Shown in pieces: positions 33,872 through 42,794 of a stretch of DNA of 64,000 bases. A program made the translations under genes and the position numbers. The DNA is taken from assembly GCF_021390325.1 (NCBI RefSeq), contig NZ_JAJUWU010000003.1:124001-188000 (forward strand), written 5' to 3'. The stretch is from Jiella avicenniae (GTDB taxonomy: Bacteria; Pseudomonadota; Alphaproteobacteria; Rhizobiales; Rhizobiaceae). Below the pieces are notes generated by a model. The model was not told the DNA's origin. It did not search any database and worked only from the letters and a program-made list of their open reading frames with translations. Within the stretch, counting starts at the first letter, position 1. Each line of letters starts with the position of its first letter.

Positions 33872-34846
33872 CTAGATCGTCAGGATGCTCGCGCCGGTCG
33901 TCTTGCGGCCTTCGAGATCGCGATGGGCCTTCTGCGCCTCGGAGAGCGGATATTTCTGGCCGATGGTGATCTTCACCGCGCCCGAGGCGATGACGTCGAA
34001 CAGCGCCTTGGCCGAGGCTTCCAGTTCCGGCCGGGTCGAGACGTAGTTGAACAGCGTCGGCCGCGTCACGTAGAGCGAGCCCTTCTGGCTGAGGATCGCC
34101 GTGTCGATCGGCTCGTACTTGCCGGACGACTGGCCGAAGGTCGCCCACAGACCGCGCGGGCGCAGGCAGTCGAGGCTGCCCGGATAGGTGTCCTTGCCGA
34201 CGGAATCGTAGACGACGTCGCATTTGCGACCCTCGGTGATCCGGCCGACCTCCTTCACGAAGTCCTGTTCGCGGTAGTTGATGACGTGGTCGTAGCCGTT
34301 CTTCAGCGCGAGATCGCACTTTTCCTTCGACCCCGCCGTGCCGATCACCGTGGCGCCGAGATGCTTCGCCCACTGGCCGGCGATGAGGCCGACCCCGCCG
34401 GCCGCGGCGTGAAACAGAAGAACCGTATCGGAATCCACCGGATAGGTGCGGCGCAGGAGATATTCCGCCGTCATGCCCTTCAGCATCACCGCAGCGGCGG
34501 TTTCGAACTCGATCTCCTTCGGCACGAGCACCGCCTTTTCGGCGGGAAGGACGATCTTCTCCGCATAGGTGCCGTTGATGCCGTTATAGGCGACCCGGTC
34601 GCCCTTCTTGAACAGCGTGACGCCCTCGCCGACGGCGGCGACGATGCCGGCCCCCTCCTTGCCGGCGACGAAGGGCATCTTGTCGGATTTGTAGAGACCG
34701 GTGCGGAAATAGACGTCGATGAAGTTGATTCCCGCCGCCTTCTGCTCGACGAGGATCTCGCCCTTGCCGGGCTGGCCGGGATCGTAGTCCTCGAAGGAAA
34801 GAACCTCCGGCCCACCGGTTTCCTTGACGATGATCGCCTTACTCAT
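33872..34846 (-). CDS. qor: NADPH:quinone oxidoreductase (Qor, zeta-crystallin type)
   Basis: This 324-residue zinc-independent MDR enzyme has the N-terminal GGPEVLSFEDYDPGQPG segment, GINFIDVYFRTGLY, the FVAGKEGAGIVAAVG loop, the cofactor site HAAAGGVGLIAGQWA at about 150, and VVYDSVGKDT. It reduces quinones with NADPH, protecting against redox cycling. Length and motifs are normal for E. coli Qor. It lies 36 bp downstream of pcs in the same direction, so co-transcription is possible though functionally unrelated. Confidence 0.95.
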   Translation of the reverse strand: MSKAIIVKETGGPEVLSFEDYDPGQPGKGEILVEQKAAGINFIDVYFRTGLYKSDKMPFVAGKEGAGIVAAVGEGVTLFKKGDRVAYNGINGTYAEKIVLPAEKAVLVPKEIEFETAAAVMLKGMTAEYLLRRTYPVDSDTVLLFHAAAGGVGLIAGQWAKHLGATVIGTAGSKEKCDLALKNGYDHVINYREQDFVKEVGRITEGRKCDVVYDSVGKDTYPGSLDCLRPRGLWATFGQSSGKYEPIDTAILSQKGSLYVTRPTLFNYVSTRPELEASAKALFDVIASGAVKITIGQKYPLSEAQKAHRDLEGRKTTGASILTI

Positions 34847-34882
34847 GGCGTGGTCTCCCTCTCTGGACCGGCCGTCGGTCTG

Positions 34883-35617
34883 TCAGTTGCGGCGGTGCGG
34901 GCGCAGCCGGTCGAGCGCCTGAAGCGCACCGCCGATGGTGAGGAGATAGAGCCCGGACGCCACAAGTCCCCACCTGACGAGGGCCGAGGCCTCGAAATTG
35001 TCGACGAGAACGAGAAGGCCGAGGACCGACCAGAGCGCCACGACGGCGAGCGTCAGCGGGCGGAGCCGCTTCACCCGCACCGGATGGACGAACTTCACCG
35101 GCAGGAAGGTCGCCGCCGAACACAGGACGACCAGCGCGAAGGCCGCCCATTCCGGCGGCTGGACGGCAAAGAGGGTGAAGACGACGAAGTTCCACGCGAC
35201 CGGGAAGCCGCGGAAAAAGTTGTCCTTGGTCTTCATCCGCGTGTCGGCATAGTAGATCGCGCTGGAGATCACGATCAGCGCCGCGGCGGCGAAGGAGGCG
35301 GGCCGGCCGATCATGCCGGACAGATAGAGCGCGACGGCCGGGATCAGCGAATAGGTCGCATAATCGATGATCGAATCGAGCAGATCTCCGGACCAGTGCG
35401 GCAGGACGCCCTTGACGTCCACCTTTCTCGCCAGCGGGCCGTCGATCGCATCGACGAAGAGCGCCAGGCCGAGCCAGCCGAACATCGCCACCCAGCGCTG
35501 TTCGGCGGCGGCGATCAACGACAGGAACGCCATGAAGGCGCCGCTCGCCGTGAGGAGGTGGATCGCGAAGGCACGCCACCGGTCGGACCTGTCGTATTCT
35601 TCGGTTGCCTCGGACAT
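34883..35617 (-). CDS. pcs: Phosphatidylcholine synthase
   Basis: This 244-residue integral membrane CDP-alcohol phosphatidyltransferase condenses choline with CDP-diacylglycerol, a bacterial one-step route to phosphatidylcholine typical of Rhizobiales. The motif DAIDGPLARK with downstream GDLLDSIIDY supplies the metal-binding aspartates. AIHLLTASGAFMAFLS opens the first helix, and SSAIYYADTRMKT and FVHPVRVKRLRPLT are highly conserved in Pcs. The ATG at 35617 gives the family's usual N-terminus and has GAGGA upstream; an ATG at 35665 with GAAGGGG is the alternative. Confidence 0.95.
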   Translation of the reverse strand: MSEATEEYDRSDRWRAFAIHLLTASGAFMAFLSLIAAAEQRWVAMFGWLGLALFVDAIDGPLARKVDVKGVLPHWSGDLLDSIIDYATYSLIPAVALYLSGMIGRPASFAAAALIVISSAIYYADTRMKTKDNFFRGFPVAWNFVVFTLFAVQPPEWAAFALVVLCSAATFLPVKFVHPVRVKRLRPLTLAVVALWSVLGLLVLVDNFEASALVRWGLVASGLYLLTIGGALQALDRLRPHRRN

Positions 35618-35788
35618 GGGCTGGCTGTCGTTCCTCGCGCCGGTCTTTCGTTGATTGGCGAACATCGCAGTCGCCCCTTCGTTCCGGCCATTGCAATTGG
35701 CTGTAACGGGCGTATCTGCGAAATCCAAGACGAGCCGTGCGTGTTTCGTCACGTCGCGGCGATCCATCGGTGCTGAGGGAGCCTTCGG

Positions 35789-37036
35789 ATGCAACGCAGG
35801 CAGATCATCGTCGTCGGCGGGGGCCTCGCCGGGACGGCCACCGCGCTGGGGCTCGCCTCGGCGGGATTCGACACGCTTCTCGCCGCGCCGGCGGCGCCGA
35901 AAGATACTCGCAGCACGGCGATTCTCGGCCGCTCCCTCGCCTTTCTCGCCGAACTCGGCGTCGTCGACGCGCTCGGCGAGAACGAGGCGCCGCTCGCCGT
36001 GATGCGCATCGTCGACGATCTCGGCCGGCTGTTCCGTGCGCCGACGGTGGAGTTCAGGGCGAGCGAGGTGGGCCTTTCGGCGTTCGGCATCAACGTCCTG
36101 AATGCGGATCTGGCGGGCGCGCTCGAAGCGTGCGTGGCGAAGACCGACAATCTGGAGGTCCGCGACGTTGCCGCACGCGGGCTGACCCTTTCGGACGATC
36201 GCGCCGTCGTGACGCTCGACGACGGTACCGAGATCGGCGCCGATCTGGTCGTCGCGGCGGACGGGCGGCGCTCGCCGATGCGCGAGGCCGCCGGCATCGG
36301 CTCGCGCCAGTGGAGCTATCCGCAGACCGCCCTCGTCCTCAATTTCGGGCACACGCGCGACCACGGCTCGGTCTCGACCGAATTCCACACGAGGACCGGT
36401 CCGTTCACCCAGGTGCCCCTGCCCGGCCGCCGTTCCTCGCTGGTCTGGGTCGAGGATCCGAAGCTCGCGGAGCTCTATGCCGACCTCAAGACCGAAAAAC
36501 TCGAAGCGACGATCGCCGAGAAGATGCACTGGATCCTCGGCGACGTCTCGATCGACGGGCCGATCTCGCGCTATCCGCTCGGCGGCAGCCGGGTCGACCG
36601 GATGACCGACGCCCGCCTCGCCCTCGTCGGCGAAGCCGCCCATGCCTTTCCGCCGATCGGCGCGCAAGGGCTCAATCTCGGCCTGCGCGACGCCGAGGCG
36701 CTGGTGCGGCTCGCCGAGGAAAGTCGCGACGATCCGGGCTCGCGGCTGATGCTGCGGCGCTACGAGGCCGGGAGGCGCGGCGACGTCGCCTCGCGCATCG
36801 CGGGCGTCGACCTGCTCAACCGCTCGCTGCTGATGGACTTCCTGCCGGGCCAGATCGCCCGCAGCGGGACGTTGGCCGCCATGGGGCTCCTGCCTCCGCT
36901 GCGGCAATTCGCGATGCGCGAGGGCCTCGTGCCGGGCGCCGGCTTCGTCGGCCTGCCCCGGTCAGTGCGCAAATGGATCGGTGGGCAGAAGTCCGGTGGT
37001 GATGGCGTAGAGGAGCAGCGTTACCGTCGCGACTGA
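35789..37036 (+). CDS. UbiH/UbiF/COQ6-family FAD monooxygenase
   Basis: This 415-residue flavoprotein hydroxylase probably acts in ubiquinone ring hydroxylation. Seen are the dinucleotide-binding IIVVGGGLAGTATALGLA at the N-terminus, the ADGRRSPMREAAGI segment at about 160, and the second FAD motif ALVGEAAHAFPPIGAQGLNLGL at about 280. Here Glu replaces the more common Asp in GDAAH. Which ring position it hydroxylates cannot be decided from sequence. Its 3' end overlaps the convergent AEC gene by 75 bp. Confidence 0.9.
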   Translation: MQRRQIIVVGGGLAGTATALGLASAGFDTLLAAPAAPKDTRSTAILGRSLAFLAELGVVDALGENEAPLAVMRIVDDLGRLFRAPTVEFRASEVGLSAFGINVLNADLAGALEACVAKTDNLEVRDVAARGLTLSDDRAVVTLDDGTEIGADLVVAADGRRSPMREAAGIGSRQWSYPQTALVLNFGHTRDHGSVSTEFHTRTGPFTQVPLPGRRSSLVWVEDPKLAELYADLKTEKLEATIAEKMHWILGDVSIDGPISRYPLGGSRVDRMTDARLALVGEAAHAFPPIGAQGLNLGLRDAEALVRLAEESRDDPGSRLMLRRYEAGRRGDVASRIAGVDLLNRSLLMDFLPGQIARSGTLAAMGLLPPLRQFAMREGLVPGAGFVGLPRSVRKWIGGQKSGGDGVEEQRYRRD

Positions 37037-37924
37037 CATCACGGTCGTGACCAGCACCACGGTCGAGGCGCGTTCCACCCAGACGTCGTATTGCTGGGCG
37101 ATGACGAAGACGTTTGTGGCCGTCGGCAGGCTGGCGAGGAGCATGGCGCTCTGGACCCACACCGCATCGAACGGCCCGGCGACGCCCAGCACCAGCCAGA
37201 CGACGGCGGGATGCAGGACGAGCTTCATGGGCACGATGGCAAGCAGCTCCGACGGGACGCGCTTCAGCGGGCGCAGGGCCAGCGTGACGCCCATGGCGAA
37301 CAGCGCGCATGGCGCGGCGGCATTCGCGAGAAGCTGCAGGGTCCGGTCGAGCGCACCGGTCGGATGGATCGAGAGGACCGCCGCGCCGACCCCGACGATC
37401 GTCGCGATGATGAAGGGATGGGTGAAGATCCTGACGAGGACCTGCCGCACCATGGCGAGAGGCGGCTGCCTCTCGCCGCCGAGGGCCATCATCAGCGGCG
37501 CCATGACGAAGTGCAGCGCGTTGTCGAAACAGAAGACGAGGGCGACCGGGACGCCGGCCGCCGGCCCGAGGGCGGCGAGCGCGATGCCCGGCCCCATGAA
37601 GCCGATGTTGCCGTAGGCCCCGCCGAGCCCCTGGATGGTGGCGGCCGGAATGTCGCGGCCGCCGCGCAGGAAGGCGACCGCAAAGCCGATGGCGAAGACG
37701 ACGAAGGTCGACAGCGTCGTCGCCACGACGAAACCGACGCTCCCGAGCTTCTCGACCGGCGTCTTCGAAAGAAGCTGGAAAAGCAGGGACGGAAGCGCAA
37801 TGTAGATGACGAAGACGTTCAGCCAGGCCAGACCGGCGATGGGATGCGGGGCGAGCCGGCCGGCCGCGTAGCCGAGCGCGATCAGGCCGAAGAACGGCGA
37901 AATCAGTCCGATGATTTCGATCAC
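36962..37924 (-). CDS. AEC (auxin efflux carrier) family transporter
   Basis: This 320-residue membrane protein has about ten helices in a 5+5 arrangement. It starts IIGLISPFFGLIALGYAAGRL, contains GLGGAYGNIGFMGPGIAL, and in the second half ANAAAPCALFAMGVTLAL. Bacterial AEC members export small organic acids or malonate-like compounds; the substrate is not evident. The start is a GTG at 37924 with a weak ribosome site. Its last 75 bases overlap the 3' end of the UbiH-family gene. Confidence 0.92.
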   Translation of the reverse strand: MIEIIGLISPFFGLIALGYAAGRLAPHPIAGLAWLNVFVIYIALPSLLFQLLSKTPVEKLGSVGFVVATTLSTFVVFAIGFAVAFLRGGRDIPAATIQGLGGAYGNIGFMGPGIALAALGPAAGVPVALVFCFDNALHFVMAPLMMALGGERQPPLAMVRQVLVRIFTHPFIIATIVGVGAAVLSIHPTGALDRTLQLLANAAAPCALFAMGVTLALRPLKRVPSELLAIVPMKLVLHPAVVWLVLGVAGPFDAVWVQSAMLLASLPTATNVFVIAQQYDVWVERASTVVLVTTVMSVATVTLLLYAITTGLLPTDPFAH

Positions 37925-38039
37925 CGGAACGAACCAACGGCGAAAGGTGTCATGCTAAGACTGGCACCGGGGCAGGAAGACGCGCGGCACACGGGTCGCG
38001 GGGCGGCTGGGCCTGTTCGATAACGGAGTCATGAGGTCA

Positions 38040-38363
38040 ATGCAAACCGCCCGCTTCTTCATCGGCCAGATCGTTCGCCACCGGCTGTTTCCGTTTCGCG
38101 GGGTGATCTTCGACGTCGATGCGGAATTCGACAATACCGAGGAGTGGTATCAGTCGATCCCGGCGGGTGTGCGCCCCCGCAAGGACCAGCCTTTCTATCA
38201 CCTGTTCGCCGAGAACGAGGAGACCGAATACATCGCCTACGTCTCCGAACAGAACCTCCTGCCGGACGAGACGGGCTCCCCGGTCCGGCATCCCCAGGTC
38301 GGCGAGATGTTCGTCGGGCCGGTGGACGGTTCCTACCGGCTGAAGATCGAGAACCGCAACTGA
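38040..38363 (+). CDS. hspQ: Heat shock protein HspQ (YccV)
   Basis: This 107-residue YccV-type protein was first described as a hemimethylated-DNA-binding protein and later as a Lon substrate and specificity-enhancing factor. The text is highly conserved: FFIGQIVRHRLFPFRGVIFDV, then PRKDQPFYHLFAE and AYVSEQNLLPDE. The ATG at 38040 gives the family-like start MQTARFFIGQ and has GGAG 11 bases upstream; an ATG three codons earlier lies too close to that site. A strong hairpin terminator follows. Confidence 0.95.
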   Translation: MQTARFFIGQIVRHRLFPFRGVIFDVDAEFDNTEEWYQSIPAGVRPRKDQPFYHLFAENEETEYIAYVSEQNLLPDETGSPVRHPQVGEMFVGPVDGSYRLKIENRN

Positions 38364-38391
38364 CGCGCCTGGTTTTCCCGCCATCGAACCG

Positions 38392-38426
38392 AAACGGCCG
38401 GCCTTCGCGAGAAGACCGGCCGTTTT
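38392..38426. terminator. Bidirectional terminator between hspQ and ialB
   Basis: AAACGGCCGG (38392-38401) pairs perfectly with 38416-38425 around a 14-nt loop, with TTTT on the plus side and AAA on the other. It suits termination of hspQ, and possibly of the convergent ialB transcript. Confidence 0.75.
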
Positions 38427-38564
38427 GTCGATGGATATCCGTGACGGGCGCTCGCCGCGATGGCCCGACCCGAGCGAGGCCGGGACAGGTTTCGGCGCCT
38501 CAGCCTCCCGGACGCCGCCCGGCGGGCGGGCGCGCCGGCGCCAGCACCCGGCGCCGCCCGTTCG

Positions 38565-39236
38565 CTACTGCGCGGCGGTGCCCGACTCGCCACCCTGCTT
38601 GGCGGCGTTCTGCGCGTCCTCGAAGCGCTTGCGCCGCTCCTCGGCCTGCTTCTGCAGCGCGTCGTTCAGTTCCTTCTGCCGCTGGGCGAGGGCCGATTCG
38701 TCCTTCGGCGGGCCGTCGAAGGCGTCGGTGAAGCCCTTCAGCGTCACCGGGATCGGGTTCGCCTGACGCTGGAAGTTGATGGAGGTGACGACCATCTGGC
38801 TTCCCTTCTTCATGCTGGCGATCATGGCGTCGGTCAGCTCCGCCTCGGCGATGCAGCGGTTCGGAAAGCACACCGAATAGTTCAGCGCCTGCGGCTGGTT
38901 GCCGTCGACCTTGATCTGAACGCCCGGCGGAATGACGCGGCCCGTCGGCACCACGGCCTGCATGACCTTCTGATTGACCTTGCCCTTGACCTCGATGAGG
39001 TTGACCGCGGTGATCAACTGGCGAGTCTCGGCGATCAGGGAATACTGCGTGTTGCAGATGTCGTTGTCGCCCTGCTTGGTGCAGACCTTGAACCATTCGG
39101 TCGGCAGCACCTGGGCGTTGGCGTTGGCATTGGCATCCTGGGCGTTGGCCAGGGGCGTACCGGCGAGCAGCGTGGCTGTACCCACGAGCACGCCCGCGAG
39201 CTTCGAAAGCGAAGCGTTCTTCATCCGGTCTTGCAC
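38565..39236 (-). CDS. Invasion-associated locus B (IalB) family protein
   Basis: This 223-residue exported protein has a signal peptide ending near residue 32 (PLANAQ). The IalB domain follows: WFKVCTKQ, NDICNTQYSLI, and NYSVCFPNRCIAEAEL, with the family's disulfide-forming cysteines, then MVVTSINFQRQ and the PVTLKGFTDAFD C-terminal motif. IalB is required for erythrocyte invasion in Bartonella and is widespread in Rhizobiales as a periplasmic protein of unclear function. A charged helix (ALAQRQKELNDALQKQAEE) is added at the C-terminus. The start is a GTG with AAGGA upstream; the ATG at 39224 is the alternative. Confidence 0.92.
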   Translation of the reverse strand: MQDRMKNASLSKLAGVLVGTATLLAGTPLANAQDANANANAQVLPTEWFKVCTKQGDNDICNTQYSLIAETRQLITAVNLIEVKGKVNQKVMQAVVPTGRVIPPGVQIKVDGNQPQALNYSVCFPNRCIAEAELTDAMIASMKKGSQMVVTSINFQRQANPIPVTLKGFTDAFDGPPKDESALAQRQKELNDALQKQAEERRKRFEDAQNAAKQGGESGTAAQ

Positions 39237-39618
39237 GGCCTCATGTCCTTTCGGCGCGTTGATTGCAACTCGACGGGGGTTCCTTAACCACCCCGCACCT
39301 CTTTCGCAAATGCGGCCGTTTCAGGGCTTCGAAATTCCCGAGCGTCGGGGTTGCGCCCCTTCACCCGGGGAGCACACGTCGGAGCGGCAGGGCTCATCCG
39401 CGTCGTGCCGGCACCACGGCGCCATTCGGTCGCCGGCCGTCGTGCCTGCCGAACCCCGGATGTGGAGGGGCGAAACCAGCCTTGCCGGGTTCGACGATTT
39501 TTCCGATCGGTCCGAAATCTCGGGACGGATGCGCCGGGACCGCGATGTCGCGGCAGGAGATCGAGGGCGCGCCTTTTCGGCTCGGGCTTCGATCACCGGC
39601 GATCGCACGTGGCTCCGC
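39237..39618. other. Intergenic region upstream of ialB
   Basis: This 382-bp gap should carry the ialB promoter near 39250-39310, where the sequence is A/T-richer. No gene or clear repeat is seen; the frames on the plus strand are shadows. Confidence 0.5.
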
Positions 39619-40257
39619 TCAATTGCGGCTCGGAAAGTACCCCTGGGTGACGATGCACCAGCGGATGACCAGAGTCGGGCTCTGATGCTGGAAGGGCTGT
39701 CCGGAGCCCGTATCGGCCAGGGAGACGCTGATCGAGTCCGTGTTGAGCGGCTGGGCCGGGGCCGTGGTGTCGTAGATGAGCAGCGGACCTGCAGGCATCG
39801 CCAGGCTGTTGCCGGTGGGCGTGCCGGAAGTTGCGACAGAACCGGAGGCATCGAGAGTCGCCGTCGCCTGATGGGAATGGGCCGGCATGTTCGACGCGGT
39901 CAGCGTGACGGTCGAACTGCCGGCGCGTTGGGCGAGCCCGTATTGCGGCAGCCCCGCCCCCTGCCCGAGATGGATGATCTCCCGGCCGCGCATGTCAGGC
40001 AGAGCGAAGTTCGTCTGGCCGTCTCCGCCGTAGTTCGTGCCCAGCAGAGCGAACAGGGCCTGATTCTGATTGATCGGAAGTAGCTGGCCGCTCGCCTCGA
40101 GGGTGTAACGGGGGCAGAAGCCGTTCGCGATCGGCAGGATCTGAGCGATGTAGAGCTCCTGGCCGACGGCGACCGAGGGGCCGCCGGTCAGCGCCGCGAG
40201 GGTGAGCGCGGCAAGAAAGGTCCGCGCGTATCTGGAAAAGATCGATTTTCTGGCCAT
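39619..40257 (-). CDS. Exported tail-collar-domain protein 1
   Basis: This 212-residue protein has a signal peptide (about 1-32, ending AVGQ) followed by a phage tail collar fold. The expected pattern reads FCPRYTLEASGQLLPINQNQ, then LFALLGTNYGGDGQTNFALPDMRGR and HLGQGAGL. A second half contains MPAHSHQATA and the terminal LVIRWCIVTQG. In phages this domain joins tail to fibres; chromosomal exported versions resemble microcystin-dependent-protein-type proteins of unknown role. It is a paralog of the next gene upstream at 40523, same direction, 265 bp apart. No other phage genes are near. Confidence 0.85.
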   Translation of the reverse strand: MARKSIFSRYARTFLAALTLAALTGGPSVAVGQELYIAQILPIANGFCPRYTLEASGQLLPINQNQALFALLGTNYGGDGQTNFALPDMRGREIIHLGQGAGLPQYGLAQRAGSSTVTLTASNMPAHSHQATATLDASGSVATSGTPTGNSLAMPAGPLLIYDTTAPAQPLNTDSISVSLADTGSGQPFQHQSPTLVIRWCIVTQGYFPSRN

Positions 40258-40522
40258 GACATCTCTCGAAAGTGGATCAAGGATCGGCGTCGCTGCCTGG
40301 TCGGGTCGTCGAGGCAAGCCTGCGGCGGGATCGGCCTGCGGCGACGGCATGGAAGGGCGAAGCATCTTCCGCCCCGGCGGACCGGATCAGGATTTTCCTG
40401 CGTCATCCCTCGGCACCCGGCAGACGTCTACCGGGCTCCCCGGAGCTTCGGCTCGGCACGCCGTGTCCGTCGGCCTTGTCCGGCCCGGGTGCCGTAAGGC
40501 CCCGCATCCGTTCGACGCACCC

Positions 40523-41158
40523 CTAATCGTTGCGAGGCGGATAGATTCCCTCGAGCGCGATGCACCAGCGCAGGGTGAGGTAAGGCGTGCGGTTGTCGAA
40601 GGCGAGGCCGCCTCCGGCGCTGGCGACCGTGACGGCGACCGAGCCGGAATTCAGCGCCTGATCCGGAGCGCCCCGCGCCCGGTAGATGCTTCCACCGCTG
40701 GACGCGGCCAGGCTGTTGCCAGCGGGAGAGGCGGTCGTCGCGGTCTGCCCCGAGGCACTGAGAGTCGCGGTGGCGGAATGCGTGTGGGCCGGCAGGTTCT
40801 GCGTCGTCAGGGTCGTCGAAACCGCGCCGTTCGCTTCGCCCTGGTCATAGTCGGGCAGGCCCGGTCCCTGACCGAGCTGGATCGGCGTGCGTCCGCGCAG
40901 ATCCGGCAGGTCGAAGTTCGACGTGCCGTTTCCGCCGTAAGTCGTGCCCACGAGCGAGAACAGCGCGGTGTTCTGGGAGATGGGCAGCGTCTGTCCATCG
41001 ACCTCGATCGTTCCCCGGGGACAGTAGGTCGCCGCCGTCAGCATCATCTGGCCGATATATTGGTCGACCTGAGCCACGGACGGTCCGGCCTGCAGTCCGA
41101 CGAATGCCGTTACGAAAGCCGCCAGAGCGGCCCCGCGTACAAGAAGTCCTCTGCCCAT
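40523..41158 (-). CDS. Exported tail-collar-domain protein 2
   Basis: This 211-residue paralog of the neighbouring protein has a signal peptide (about 1-29, ending SVAQ), the collar core YCPRGTIEVDGQTLPISQNTA and SLVGTTYGGNGTSNFDLPDLRGR, the LPAHTHSATA segment, and YLTLRWCIALEG at the end. The conserved Cys pair (near the N-terminus and near the C-terminus) is kept in both copies and could form a disulfide. Tandem duplication with clear divergence suggests a kept function, perhaps at the cell surface. Confidence 0.85.
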   Translation of the reverse strand: MGRGLLVRGAALAAFVTAFVGLQAGPSVAQVDQYIGQMMLTAATYCPRGTIEVDGQTLPISQNTALFSLVGTTYGGNGTSNFDLPDLRGRTPIQLGQGPGLPDYDQGEANGAVSTTLTTQNLPAHTHSATATLSASGQTATTASPAGNSLAASSGGSIYRARGAPDQALNSGSVAVTVASAGGGLAFDNRTPYLTLRWCIALEGIYPPRND

Positions 41159-41589
41159 ACCGCTCCTCGCCCGTTGTAATTGTGATTCTGCGGCGATTAT
41201 GTCTCATTCCCTAACGGAATGGAATGATCAAAATTGCGATACATGCGTCCCCTACTATTCGTGAATTTTGTAACGATTAACAACGCCTGTCCTTTCAGTC
41301 CGTCAGATGAAACCGCCGGCCGGGCGCGGGACCACATCCGGTGGCCTCCGCTGCCTCGTCCTCGCTTCGACGGTTCGATCGGCATCTCGAAAAATCCGCT
41401 TTCTTCGCACGCCGGACCGGCCAGAGCCGGATGAAATGAGCTTCGCTCATCCTCCCCCTCCATCTTCCTGTTTGCGCACGGTCATTTCCGAAAACCGGTT
41501 CCCACTTTTCGGGATCATGCGCTAGCGTGGCGCCTCTGCGCGCCGCGGAGACCCGACTGCGGATCCGCGCTGATCGAGGAGGACAGATC
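41159..41589. other. Divergent intergenic region between collar-protein gene and adh
   Basis: This 431-bp gap has no gene. The part at 41165-41290 is A/T-rich and should hold the collar-protein promoter; it contains the small inverted repeat CATTCC-CTAAC-GGAATG (41205-41221). The right part holds the rhizobial intergenic repeat at 41484-41522. Confidence 0.6.
41484..41522. repeat. Rhizobiales-type short intergenic repeat
   Basis: The text CCGAAAACCGG-TTCCCACTTTTCGG, followed by GATCATGCGC, is an inverted repeat (CCGAAAA/TTTTCGG arms). I recognise it as a very common intergenic element in rhizobial and related genomes. Only one copy is seen in this window. Confidence 0.65.
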
Positions 41590-42717
41590 TTGACCACCAT
41601 TCGCGCCGCCGTTCTCAACGCTTCGCCCGTCGCCGCGCCCTATGCCGAGACCCGGCCGCTCGCCATCGAGACGCTGGACCTCGCGGCGCCGGGCCGGGGC
41701 GAAGTCCTGGTGCGCATCAAGGCGGCGGGCCTCTGCCATTCCGATCTGTCGGTCGTCAACGGCGCCCGGCCCCGGCCGGTGCCGATGGCGCTCGGTCACG
41801 AGGCGGCCGGCATCGTCGAGGCGCTCGGCGAGGGCGTCGACGATCTTGCCGTCGGCGATCACGTCGTCATGGTCTTCGTCCCCTCCTGCGGCCATTGCGC
41901 CCCCTGCGCCGAGGGGCGGCCCGCTTTGTGCGAGCCGGGAGCCGCCTCGAACGGCGCCGGAACGCTGCTCGGCGGGGCGATCCGCCTCTCCTATCGGGGC
42001 CAAAAGGTCCATCATCACATCGGCGTCTCGGCCTTTGCCGAGGCAGCGGTCGTCTCGCGCAATTCGCTGGTGAAGATCGACCCGGACCTGCCCTTCGAAC
42101 ACGCCGCCCTGTTCGGCTGCGCCGTCTTGACCGGCGTCGGCGCCGTGGTGAACACCGCCGCGGTCAGGGCCGGCCAGAGCGTCGCAATCGTCGGCCTCGG
42201 CGGCGTCGGCCTCGCCGCGCTGCTCGGCGCGCGGGCGAGCGGCGCCGGCACGATCGTCGCGGTGGACCCGATCGCGGAAAAGCGCGCGCTGGCGCTGGAG
42301 CTCGGCGCGAGCGTCGCCATCGACCCCCGCGCCGATGGCGCGGAGGCCGAGGTGAAGGCGCTGACGCGCGGCGGCGTCGACGCGGCGGTGGAACTGGCGG
42401 GTGCGGTCCCGGCCCTCGACTTCGCCTACAGGATCACCCGGCGCGGCGGCCTGACCGTCACCGGCGGGCTGGCCGCGCCGAACGAGCGCTTCGCTCTCGC
42501 CCCGGTGTCGCTCGTCGCCGAAGAACGCAGCCTGAAGGGCAGCTATATCGGCAGCTGCGTGCCGAGCCGGGACGTTCCGCGCTATGTCGCGATGTTCCGG
42601 GCGGGCCTCTTGCCCGTCGACCGGCTCCTGACCAGCAAGGGCGGGCTCGACGACATCAACGCCGCACTCGACGCCCTCGCCGAGGGGCGCACGGTCCGCC
42701 ACGTCATCACGATGTGA
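41590..42717 (+). CDS. Zinc-dependent alcohol dehydrogenase (MDR family)
   Basis: This 375-residue medium-chain dehydrogenase has the catalytic zinc ligands in GLCHSDL at about 45 and GHEAAG at about 67. The structural-zinc site CGHCAPCAEGRPALC at about 100 has four cysteines, and the Rossmann motif is VGLGGVGLAALLGA at about 200. The subgroup resembles class III/NDMA-type alcohol dehydrogenases; the alcohol substrate is unknown. The start is a TTG at 41590 with a perfect AGGAGG seven bases upstream (41577-41582), better than any ATG in frame. Confidence 0.9.
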   Translation: MTTIRAAVLNASPVAAPYAETRPLAIETLDLAAPGRGEVLVRIKAAGLCHSDLSVVNGARPRPVPMALGHEAAGIVEALGEGVDDLAVGDHVVMVFVPSCGHCAPCAEGRPALCEPGAASNGAGTLLGGAIRLSYRGQKVHHHIGVSAFAEAAVVSRNSLVKIDPDLPFEHAALFGCAVLTGVGAVVNTAAVRAGQSVAIVGLGGVGLAALLGARASGAGTIVAVDPIAEKRALALELGASVAIDPRADGAEAEVKALTRGGVDAAVELAGAVPALDFAYRITRRGGLTVTGGLAAPNERFALAPVSLVAEERSLKGSYIGSCVPSRDVPRYVAMFRAGLLPVDRLLTSKGGLDDINAALDALAEGRTVRHVITM

Positions 42718-42794
42718 CCGCCCGGACAGGCGGATGCTCGGCTCTCCCGTCCGTTGGCGGACGGGCCGGATCGAGCGAGTCAGGCGGCCTCGCC

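Noticed and set aside
39619-41158. Prophage remnant
   Set aside because: Only collar domains are phage-like; both proteins have signal peptides, and no capsid, tail, lysis or integrase genes are near.
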